The notes below the pieces were generated by a model. That model had not been told where the DNA came from and did no database searches. It worked only from the letters and a program-made list of their open reading frames with translations. From Patescibacteria group bacterium UBA2023 (GTDB taxonomy: Bacteria > Patescibacteriota > Gracilibacteria > BD1-5 > UBA2023), in contig DDBV01000026.1 in the NCBI GenBank assembly GCA_002335145.1, positions 1 to 56,728 on the forward strand: a stretch of DNA of 56,728 bases, given 5' to 3'. Shown in pieces: positions 49,044 to 56,728 of the stretch (its first letter is position 1; each line of letters starts with the position of its first letter). The position numbers were made by a program, and so were the translations under genes.

Positions 49044-49565
49044 CTAAAACGGAATATCCTCGATATGGATATCCTCTTCGGTCTTCTTGGCACTGCGTTT
49101 CGCCTTAGGTTGAGACATTTCGTCCGGAGCATCATCGGAGAAAACCCCATCGTCATCTCCCCGACTCGGTGACCCACCTCCATTCATAGCATATCCTCAG
49201 GTCGATCCCCCTCCCGCATATCCTCCTCCCTGGCTGGCACTCGACAGCAGGATGAGATTCTCTGCCACGATCTCGGTACGGTACTTCTTGACTCCGGCCT
49301 GATCCTCCCAGCTGCGGGTCTGCAGGCGCCCCTCCACATAGACCTTCTTGCCCTTCTGGCAGTACTGCTCCACGATCTCGGCGAGCCGCCCCCAGAAGAC
49401 GATGTTATGGTATTCTACCTGTTCCTGGCGGATTCCCGCCTGATCTTTCCAGGTGCGGTTCGTGGCAACGGAGACGGTCGCGACCTTCTGTCCGGATGGC
49501 GTCTCGCGCACCTCCGGATCAGCAGTCAGATTTCCGATAATCTGGACTCGATTGAGAGAGTTCAT
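49044..49565 (-). CDS. ssb: Single-stranded DNA-binding protein
   Basis: The 173-residue product has the SSB OB fold (MNSLNRVQIIGNLTADPEV, VATNRTWKDQAG, EYHNIVFWGRLAEIVEQY, YVEGRLQTRSWED), a Gly-rich linker and the acidic C-terminal tip EDIHIEDIPF that recruits partner proteins. A TGA (at about 49199) encodes a Gly of the linker; read as a stop it would remove the partner-binding tip. ATG 49565 is the normal SSB start. A minus-strand TATAAT lies near 49597. Confidence 0.96.
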
Positions 49566-49699
49566 GCGTGCTTGCGTGAAAATGATACTCCCCTCATTAT
49601 ACGGTTTCCCTGCGCGAGGCAAATACGATTTTCCGAGGATTTCCATTTTTACGATTTCCGAATACAGTAGAGACGTTTTTTTGATCGCTTCATTCTCGC

Positions 49700-50446
49700 A
49701 TGATTCTCCGTATTTTCGACAGCATTCTCAAGCTGACGTTCTTCATTCTCATCGTTGGGACGCTCGTACTCGCGCTCGTCCGCCCGGACCTGCTCACCTC
49801 CGCGATCAAATGGCTCGGCGGAGTCGTATCCGAGCTCGGTTGGTGGAATTACCCCATCATCGCAGGCATTGCGTGTGCCGAGTCCTTCCCAGTCATCGGC
49901 ACCCTGCTGCCGGGGCAGAACGCCATGCTCGTGGTCGCCGGATTCCATGCGAAGACCGACCTCATCGGCACAATTGCGGTCGCGTGAGCTGGTGCCTGTC
50001 TCGGAAACTGGCTCGGATTTATTGCCGGGAAACACTGGGGAAACCCGTTCATGGACCGATACGGCGAGTGGTTCGCGCTCGGAAAGGCCGAACGCACTCG
50101 GCTCGATGCGGGCATCAAACAAAACGGCGCGTGGTTCGTGATTCTCGGAAAATTCCACAATCTCTCCCGAGCCTTCGTCCCCTTCCTTGCGGGAGCAAGT
50201 GGTATGTGATCCGCGCGATTCTGGCTCTACAATATCATTGGTTCGCTCGCATGGGCAATCGTCATCGTGGTGCTTGGCACATTCTTTGTTGCTTACTACG
50301 AAATTGTGCTTGCCTGGATCCAGTATATTATTCTCGCGCTCGTTGCCTGATTTCTCGGATACGTCTATTTTTTCAGGCGTGAGGCATTCAATCGCTACCT
50401 CTCGGAGAAGAAGGCCGAGATCGAAGAATCGGTCAATAATCGCTAG
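49700..50446 (+). CDS. DedA-family membrane protein
   Basis: DedA proteins are membrane proteins, several of which move undecaprenyl phosphate or other lipids across the membrane. The 248-residue product has PIIAGIACAESFPVIGTLLPG, the GACLGNWLGFIAGKHWG loop and FHNLSRAFVPFLAGASGMGS, including the conserved Arg and Pro. Three TGA glycines occur (49985, 50207 and 50348 regions). It starts a likely operon with the following sugar-phosphate transferase, 3 bases away. Confidence 0.92.
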
Positions 50447-50449
50447 ACT

Positions 50450-51592
50450 ATGCTCCAGTTCCTGCTCTCGCCCGACTTTCCCCTCTGGGGAGAACTCGTA
50501 CTTCTCGCTCTTGCTTCTTTTGCGCTCTCGATCATCGGACTCTGGGGGGGAGTCCTCGCATTCCGCCGAATCGGATGGCTTGATCGCCCCCACCTCTATC
50601 CCCACGAACGCGGACGTGCCCCCATTCCCTACGGCCTCGGAATCATTCTTCCGGCAGTCTTCACGCTCGTCATGGGACTCATGCTCTCGCCCGAGACGCC
50701 GAAGCTCCCCGTATTGCTCGCATTCGGACTGCTCGTCTCCATCGTCAGTTTTCCCGATGATCTCGACACAATCAAGAAGAGTCCTTTCAAGGTCCCGCCG
50801 ATTATCCGGCTTGCGTTCCAAGTGGCAGTCGGAGTCGTCATCGGTTTCACGAGCATTAAGATTGGGTATATCAGCGGACTTTTTGGAGGAATCGCCCACA
50901 TAGACGACTACGTCCTGTCATTCTTCGGATACAATCTGCATATTGTCGCCATCGCTTTCACGGTCTTCTGGTATGTCCTCGTGTTCAACGCGCTCAACTG
51001 GTCGGACGGCGTAGCAGGACTCACGTCGGGAATCGCTCTCATCGCGCTCGCCGTAATTGCTCTGCTCACTACCCGACTCTATCTCTCGGACACCACTCTC
51101 CCCGCCCAAGAAAATTCGCTCTTCGTCTTCCGATCACTCGCCGCGCTCGTACCGGCGGTGATCGTGATCGGATGGGCGGATATGCGCCGACGTATCGTGA
51201 TGGGCGATTCCGGGACCATGTTCCTTGCGTTCGTTATCGCCTCACTCGCGATCGTCTCTGGTGGCAAGGTGGCAACGGTTGCTACGGTACTCGGCGTCTA
51301 CCTCGTGGATGCGATGTATGTCATATTCATGCGTATCGCCTCGGGTCAGAATCCGCTCAAGGGAGATATTACCCATCACCTGCATTTCCGACTTCGCGCC
51401 CTCGGACTGCGAGACTCCGATATCCGACTCGTCGTCTTCTCACTCTCAGCAGCATTTGGTGTGGCGGCAATATTCCTCGATCGGATCGGCAAGGTGGTAC
51501 TCTTCCTCCTGCTTGTCCTCATTGTCTTCTCCATTACCCGAATCGTACGGGCTTGGCAAGGAAAAACCCGCGATGGCGGAATGAAAGAATAG
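50450..51592 (+). CDS. Polyprenyl-phosphate sugar-1-phosphate transferase (MraY/WecA family)
   Basis: The 380-residue, about ten-helix membrane enzyme transfers a sugar-1-phosphate from a UDP-sugar to undecaprenyl phosphate, the first step of wall-polymer or surface-polysaccharide synthesis. It has SFPDDLDTI (Asp pair), NALNWSDGVAGLTSG, GDSGTMFLAF and ITHHLHFRL (His motif). It looks closer to WecA/TagO than MraY. It follows a DedA gene, in keeping with a shared use of the lipid carrier. No TGA codon. Confidence 0.92.
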   Translation: MLQFLLSPDFPLWGELVLLALASFALSIIGLWGGVLAFRRIGWLDRPHLYPHERGRAPIPYGLGIILPAVFTLVMGLMLSPETPKLPVLLAFGLLVSIVSFPDDLDTIKKSPFKVPPIIRLAFQVAVGVVIGFTSIKIGYISGLFGGIAHIDDYVLSFFGYNLHIVAIAFTVFWYVLVFNALNWSDGVAGLTSGIALIALAVIALLTTRLYLSDTTLPAQENSLFVFRSLAALVPAVIVIGWADMRRRIVMGDSGTMFLAFVIASLAIVSGGKVATVATVLGVYLVDAMYVIFMRIASGQNPLKGDITHHLHFRLRALGLRDSDIRLVVFSLSAAFGVAAIFLDRIGKVVLFLLLVLIVFSITRIVRAWQGKTRDGGMKE

Positions 51593-51617
51593 CAATATTT
51601 GTATCCAAAAATCACTC

Positions 51618-52610
51618 ATGACCATCTCCATCGGATTCTTCGGAACGCCGGCACTCGCCGCCTCGGTCCTCTCGGCATGTTTCGATACGGTGGATACGCA
51701 TGTTCGCTACGTTGTAACAGCTCCCGACAAGCCCGTAGGCAGAAGCGGCGAAGCCAAACCGACTCCCGTAAAATCACTCGCACTCTCGCACGGCGTTCCC
51801 GTATTCACGCCAATCCGAGTCCGGAAAAACATCGAGCTACTCGAGACGCTCCGCACCATGCCCGTAGACTACCTCGTAGTCGTAGCGTACGGCAAGATTC
51901 TCCCGATGGAAATCCTCACGCTCCCATCGCGACTTCCCGTGAACGTCCACGGGTCGATTCTCCCAGCCTATCGCTGAGCCGCACCCATACAGGCGGCTAT
52001 TGCCGCGGGCGAGACCGAGACTGGCGTCACGATCATGACAATGACAGAAGGAATGGATGAGGGCGATATTCTCGCAATCAATCAAATCCCCATAGATGCC
52101 ACCGACACATCTGGTACACTCTTCGCGAAATTCGCCGAAGTCTCGGGCCAATTGCTCGTGGAGACGCTCCGACATCACTCGCTCGGCGAAGTGATACCAA
52201 AACCACAAGACCACAGTGCCGCCACCTACACCCGGAAAATTGAAAAAGAAGACGGTCTGTTGCGGTATGATACTGACCCGAAGACACTACATGACCGCAT
52301 TCGGTCACTCACTCCGTGGCCGGGAGCATATGATTTCTTTGTCGGTAGGCAGCTCCGGTTCGATCGGACGGACACCGAATTTGGTTCACCAATAGCTCCA
52401 ACCGGCACAGTCGAGAGAATACCCCATGGAGACCCCGGAAGAATCGGTATCGCGGTGGACGGGGGATGGTTGATTTTGCGATCGGTCACGATAGAATGAA
52501 AAAAAACTGTTCCTGTCGCCGACTTCACTCGGGGACACCCCGACTTCATCTGATACTGTTTCGACTATGCTGACCGTCGCATGGAGCCTCTATCGCGAGC
52601 TCGCCCGTAA
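51618..52610 (+). CDS. fmt: Methionyl-tRNA formyltransferase
   Basis: Fmt formylates initiator Met-tRNA. The 330-residue product has the GFFGTPALAASVL start, VDYLVVVAYGKILP, VNVHGSILPAYRGAAPIQ with the formyl-binding HxSLLPxYRGxxP signature, and the C-terminal tRNA-binding domain (PWPGAYDFF). Three TGA glycines occur. The first (51975-51977) is the invariant Gly of YRGAAPIQ, one of the best proofs of recoding. The last coding segment (GKKTVPVADFTRGHPDFIG...) overlaps the next gene by 44 bases. Confidence 0.97.
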
Positions 52611-53331
52611 CAAGATCTTCTCGCTTGTCGTCTTTTTCGGCGTAGCACTCATTATCCTCTCGCTCGCGCTCGCCAATCTCTCGATCGGAAACAATGATCG
52701 GATCGTCCTCGATTTCGGTCTCGCCATGATGGAGATGTTTGGCGTGCTCGCGGTCCTCTACGTGGGAAGCCAGATACTCTTCCAGGAGATCGCTGGTCGC
52801 ACGGTGTACCTACTCTTTTCCAAACCGCTTTCGCGGTCGGGCTATATTCTCGGCAAAACACTCGGCTTCGCGGCAGTGCTCGCGGTAATATTTGCAATCG
52901 AGGGGGGGTTGCTCGCGAGCATTCTCGCATGGCGGTCGCCGGAGATGCTCTCGTGGTTCTTCGCGCTCGTGCTCTTGGCCATGTATCTCAAGCTCGTCAT
53001 CCTCTTTGCGGTCGTTCTCTTCTTCTCGGTATTCGTCTCGCCCGTTGTCGCAATGATCGCGACACTCGCGGTCTACTTCGGCGCGCACGCGGCATACCCC
53101 ATTATCGAGTTCGCACGACTCTCCGATGATATTCTGCTCGTACGGATTGCCGAGACGCTCGCGGTCATCCTGCCGAATTTCTCGGGTCTCAATCTCAAGA
53201 ACGCCATTCTCTGGCCGGCGATCCTGCCGCCGTATTCGGTACCGCTCAATCTCCTGCACGGAATCGCCTATCTCGCTCTCGTACTCGCCGCGGCGAGCCT
53301 CCTGTTCGAGCGTAAGACCTTTGAGGATTAA
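52567..53331 (+). CDS. ABC-2 type permease
   Basis: The 254-residue protein has six hydrophobic segments and the ABC-2 pattern: an N-terminal helix from AWSLYRELARNKIF, LYVGSQILFQEIAGRTVYLLFSKPLSR, SRSGYILGKTLG and a C-terminal LNLLHGIAYL. ABC-2 permeases export lipids, polysaccharides or drugs with a separate ATPase. No ATPase gene lies in the window. It overlaps the end of fmt, so the start could be later, but the first ATG gives a complete N-terminal segment. Confidence 0.85.
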   Translation: MLTVAWSLYRELARNKIFSLVVFFGVALIILSLALANLSIGNNDRIVLDFGLAMMEMFGVLAVLYVGSQILFQEIAGRTVYLLFSKPLSRSGYILGKTLGFAAVLAVIFAIEGGLLASILAWRSPEMLSWFFALVLLAMYLKLVILFAVVLFFSVFVSPVVAMIATLAVYFGAHAAYPIIEFARLSDDILLVRIAETLAVILPNFSGLNLKNAILWPAILPPYSVPLNLLHGIAYLALVLAAASLLFERKTFED

Positions 53332-53416
53332 CCCATATTAATGAATGCCATTACTAAATAAGACAAACGTACATATCATAAAAGGCCTCGATAAGCCGAC
53401 AGTGTATCATAAAAAC

Positions 53417-54346
53417 ATGGCATTGTTTGATCGGACAGACTCTTTGTTTTTGCTTGATCTCTGTGAAGACAACAGCATCGGCATATTGGGTGCAGATGGG
53501 TTTGAGATCGAGCGAGCACAAATACGTCCACGGATGGATTGGATACTCGATTTTTCATCGTCATGAAGTAGTGACGTATTTGATTGGCATCAAACCATTG
53601 AAGCATCCCGGTGAGCAATGTCGGAATTGCCGGACGGGGTTCTGATGGAGTTTGTTCTGCGGATGCCATTTAACTATCCCGACGCCTACCTCGCGGGGCG
53701 AACCGAGTTCATGCAGCTCGATTTCCATACCGATCCCCGTGCGCTCATCCCACGACTCGAGACCGAAGTCCTCGTGAAAGAAGCCGGGAGGCTCCTGCAA
53801 GAGAGGGTACCCGACCTGATCATCGACACCGGTACAGGGACGGGGATTATTCCCATCACCCTCGCGAAGCGGTACGGATATGCGAATGCTCTCATCGCGA
53901 CCGATATCGACCCCGACGCGCTCGGTCTCGCAGCCGAGAATGCAATACTGCATGATGTCGGAGTTGAGCTCATACAGTGCGACCTGCTCGACTCGCCCGA
54001 ACTCCGACAAGCGATTTCCGGGGTCGGAAGCGTGCTTTTTGTGGCGAATCTCCCCTACGTCCCCGAGCGGGACGCGAACCTCGTAAGCGCGGATACTGTA
54101 TACGAACCTCGCCACGCCCTCTATGCGGGAGAAGATGGGTACGATTGCATCGCGGTATATCTGGAGCAATTTCGGGGACTTATAGAAACGCACCCAAATA
54201 TGTCGATCGCGCTCATCATGGAGATGGACCCGTCCCATACGGACCGGACACTATCCGTACTGTCGGATCTCGGCACCGCCGAGCCGTTCGCCGACTACGC
54301 GGGCGACATCCGGTTCGTCAGATTCACCCGACTATGGAAAAACTAG
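53417..54346 (+). CDS. prmC: Peptide chain release factor N5-glutamine methyltransferase PrmC (HemK)
   Basis: PrmC methylates the GGQ glutamine of release factors. The catalytic part is clear: GRTEFMQLDF, ALIPRLETEVLV, IDTGTGTGIIPITLA (SAM site) and FVANLPYVPE (NPPY-type motif). Two TGA glycines lie in the N-terminal stretch (53564 and 53612 regions). ATG 53417 gives 309 residues and a TATCAT box lies just upstream, but residues 1-67 have less G+C at third positions than the rest. A short form from ATG 53618 is possible. The overall frame is unbroken under code 25. Confidence 0.85.
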
Positions 54347-54621
54347 ACATCCTCAAGCGGGTCCGATCCGAAGCGGCCATATCGAGCGTGCTCGCCGCGG
54401 CAATCCGGGGTGTGCTCGCAAGTGCGAACAAAGAGCTGCTCGCCGACTCGATCCGGTCCGTGCGGGTTGGAACGAAGAGTGTAACCATCTCGACATACGA
54501 CTCGCTCGCGAACCACGAACTTTCTCGTTACCGAGAAACGATCGCCGCAACCTGTACGACCCTTCTACGTGCCGCCGGACGCTACGCGCTCGCACAGGAT
54601 GTGACTATCCGCTTCCGATAA
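54334..54621 (+). CDS. DUF721/DciA-like protein
   Basis: The 95-residue product is short and resembles DciA (DUF721), the helicase operator that helps load the replicative helicase: an initial helix (DILKRVRSEA), a central strand set (SIRSVRVGTKSVTISTYDSLANHEL), a helix (RYRETIAATCTTLLRAAG) and the final VTIRFR typical of the family. The resemblance is moderate. Its ATG overlaps the end of prmC by 13 bases, so it is translated from the same mRNA. Confidence 0.6.
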   Translation: MEKLDILKRVRSEAAISSVLAAAIRGVLASANKELLADSIRSVRVGTKSVTISTYDSLANHELSRYRETIAATCTTLLRAAGRYALAQDVTIRFR

Positions 54622-54626
54622 TACGC

Positions 54627-55649
54627 ATGTTCCGACTCTTTCGCTTCCTTCTTCTCTGGCTCGTCATCGCACTCGCGGGATGTACGCCCTATGTAGAATA
54701 CCATCGCGAGACATCCGAACCACAGCCATCAGCCACGATAGCCGAGGGTCGGACACCGGTATATCGCACAGGAGTGCTTACCTACTCACCGGACGGCGGA
54801 TCGCTCGATCTCGTCCTTGAACGAATCGAATCGGCAAAGACACGTGTCTGGCTCGCAACGTATATCCTCTCGGAAAAGCGGGTCATGCAGGCACTCGAAA
54901 ACGCGCAGGCCCGTGACGTAGACGTGCGGGTGATGCTCGAACCCGAAGTCTATAATCTCCCGACAATTAACCGGGCGGCATTCGATCGGCTCTCGAAGAA
55001 GGGAATAGACGTGCAATGGATCAGTGCACCAACCGTGGGACTCCATCATGCCAAATACCTGATTATCGATGACGGATATATCCTGTCCACCGCGAACTTC
55101 AGTCACTCTTCCTTCACCGAGAATCGTGAATACTTCTTCGCCGGAAATCACCCCAGAGACCTGGAGAGCCTGGAGCGTCTCTTCGAATCGGATCGGACAT
55201 GACGCTCGTATACCGAATCGCTCGGTATGATTACCACTTCACCCGAGACGAGCCGCACAGACATCGAGGCGGTATTGCGGAGTGCGAAAGTATCGGTCGA
55301 TCTCGCTATGCAATCCATGAGCGATCCGGGAATCCATCAGATCCTCGCCGATCTCGCGAAACAGGGCATAAAAATACGCATGGTCCTCGGTGGTGCTGGG
55401 CGTATTCCGGAGAACGCCGTACTCGCCCGTGCGCTCGAGTCTGCCGGAATGGAGGTCGGAATATCGGACAAACCCTATATCCATGCCAAGGTACTCATCG
55501 TAGACGGACTGACCGTCTATCTCGGGAGCGTAAATTTCACGACTCCGGGATTCGATGAGAACCGGGAAGTAGGAATCCTCTTCGAGAATCGAGAGATAGC
55601 CCAGAGGATATCTTGACTGATACAAAATGATAGGAATAATGCTCGTTAA
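54627..55649 (+). CDS. Phospholipase D-like lipoprotein with two HKD motifs
   Basis: The 340-residue product has a lipoprotein signal (FLLLWLVIALAGC; Cys 19) and two PLD half-domains. The first has HHAKYLIIDDGYILSTANF (about residues 140-158); the second YIHAKVLIVDGLTVYLGSV (about 285-303). These HxKx4D motifs form one active site. Such enzymes include phospholipases and cardiolipin synthases, though here the signal peptide suggests an outside location. Two TGA glycines occur (at 55200 and 55614). The TAA at 55647-55649 overlaps the start of the next promoter. Confidence 0.88.
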
Positions 55650-55678
55650 TTGACACGATGGAAGACACATGATACCAT
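55650..55678 (+). promoter_or_regulatory. Promoter of the last gene
   Basis: TTGACA (55650-55655), 17 bases and TACCAT (55673-55678), 48 bases before the ATG. Confidence 0.7.
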
Positions 55679-55725
55679 AAAAGCAGAGACGGAAATATCC
55701 GTCGCAATCCGTAAAAACAAAAATC

Positions 55726-56728
55726 ATGAGGGGGGTACTCGTATCGTTCGGAACCATCCTGCTGACGTCGCTTCTGATCTTCTATAGCGGCATCGAATCC
55801 GACGCCAAGCGATCAAATTCATTCTCGGTAGAGAGTGCGGAGATCAACTTCGAGAATACCGGAGGCACCTATATCGGTGCGTACAACGAAAATGAGAAGG
55901 CATATTCATGGAAGCCGCTCGATACTGAATCGGGGCTGGCAGAGGGAGGAGATACGTTCTACTTCCGCAAGCTCTCGGCCGTTGATGGCGTGTACTCGGA
56001 GTCAGACTCGACCGGGTCGATCATTGTCACGGAAATCGCAACCGGATCAGCAAAGATCGAGATCGGCTCGGGACGGTACGTTTTCTCCCTTCAAGACCCG
56101 TTCCGTTCTTACGAAGTCGTCACGAATACCGCGACGTTCCGACCCCTCGGCGCGGGCACCTTCTTCATTGACAACCGAGACGAACGACATGCGGCGTACT
56201 CCTTTAGCGCGCTCCTCGAGGTCTCACTCCCGCTCGACACAAAAACCACCGCTACCAAATTCACCCTCTTCCCGACACTCCTGTTCGAGTACGATCCACG
56301 CTATACGCGCAGTCTCCGTGGTGCGGACATGCTCCGGATCGCGACAGTCGACTCTATCCGTTCGCTCGATGCTCGCAAGGAAGAACCACTCGCGGACATT
56401 GTCTGATTCACTCCCGTGGACCCCGATGAGGATCGCCTCTCGGATAATGCTGGAGACCGGGATGATGACCCCACAATGCTCCTCTCGCTCGCAATGGAAG
56501 ATATTGCCGAGCGTTCCAAGAAATACTCCGAGATTTTTTCCGATTTGCTCTCATTCGAGGTTCGATCGGTCGATGGATCGGAGTTCATCGAGCAATACCC
56601 CGAGCTCTTCATAAACCCCTCGAAAAAGGACGTCTACAACCGTCGCGCGCTCCTACTCAAGCTCTCCGATCTTCTCTCCCGCGACTATCGCGATGAGAAG
56701 AGTGTGGCGGAATGCGAAGAGGCAATAC
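55726..56728 (+). CDS. Exported hypothetical protein (3' end outside window)
   Basis: At least 334 codons are visible. The N-terminus has a membrane anchor or signal (GVLVSFGTILLTSLLIFYSG), followed by a beta-rich region (SVESAEINFENTGGTYIGAY, SIIVTEIATGSAKIEIGSG, AGTFFIDNRDERHAAYSF) that has a faint FecR-like look (GTFFID, DTKTTATKF). A TGA at 56404 gives Gly in IVGFTPVDPDEDRL. The rest is charged and helical. I do not recognise the family. It has its own promoter and follows the PLD-like lipoprotein. Confidence 0.7.

Noticed and set aside
49649..50899. 416-codon minus-strand open frame
   Set aside because: It lies opposite the DedA and sugar-phosphate transferase genes and is a composition artefact.

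Overview
The window comes from a bacterium that reads UGA as glycine (genetic code 25). About forty apparent gene breaks are single in-frame TGA codons, and at most of them the family expects glycine: the FtsA GGGAKIRG motif, RecG GRVGRG, Fmt AYRGAAPIQ, a cyclase KYEGDAIM, a Nudix box and the prepilin RGGFTLIE. True stops are TAA and TAG only. With code 25, small gene content, type IV pili, predicted cell-wall lytic enzymes and no biosynthetic operons, the likely source is Gracilibacteria (BD1-5) or a relative such as Absconditabacteria (SR1) in the candidate phyla radiation. Base composition looks close to 50% G+C by eye. All gene limits below use code 25. I saw no tRNA, rRNA or CRISPR array.

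Layout. 1-9.3 kb: histidine phosphatase (partial), RecG, a type IV pilin, a PriA-like protein lacking the helicase core, two MFS transporters and an RNase R-type exonuclease. 9.3-14.8 kb: small membrane and PH-like proteins, a peptidoglycan-binding-like protein, tRNA-dihydrouridine synthase, an intergenic zone with a palindromic repeat and a possible small RNA, and three small genes. 14.8-21.4 kb: DnaK under a CIRCE-like operator, Nudix hydrolase, MiaA, FtsA and FtsZ. 21.6-27.8 kb: STAS and HD-domain proteins, a DivIC-like protein, a FecR-like protein followed by a CHASE2 adenylate cyclase, and FtsX. 27.8-36.9 kb: RlmH, a HIT protein, an RluA-type pseudouridine synthase at the end of a pilin operon, a methyltransferase, GDP-mannose dehydratase and TrmD.

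37.2-37.9 kb is a complete IS1595-family insertion sequence whose transposase itself needs UGA=Gly and also appears to need a -1 frameshift. 38-44.5 kb: an Asp/Glu racemase-family protein, SufB and SufC, a lytic transglycosylase and a multidomain protein with a candidate Cys-His-Asp hydrolase. 44.5-49.6 kb: a repeat-rich lipoprotein, a sigma-region-4/HARE-HTH regulator, GrpE, ribosomal protein L31, a secreted protein and SSB. 49.7-56.7 kb: a DedA protein, a polyprenyl-phosphate sugar transferase, Fmt, an ABC-2 permease, PrmC, a DciA-like protein, a phospholipase-D-like lipoprotein and a partial exported protein.

Functional themes are division (ftsA, ftsZ, ftsX, DivIC-like), translation and RNA modification (miaA, dus, rlmH, trmD, fmt, prmC, rpmE, a pseudouridine synthase), envelope and cell-surface functions (pilins, lytic enzymes, lipoproteins, sugar transferase) and stress response (dnaK and grpE). 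Many promoters have a TATACT-like -10 element and few genes have a clear Shine-Dalgarno sequence. Most transcription units end in strong hairpins, many of which serve both strands.
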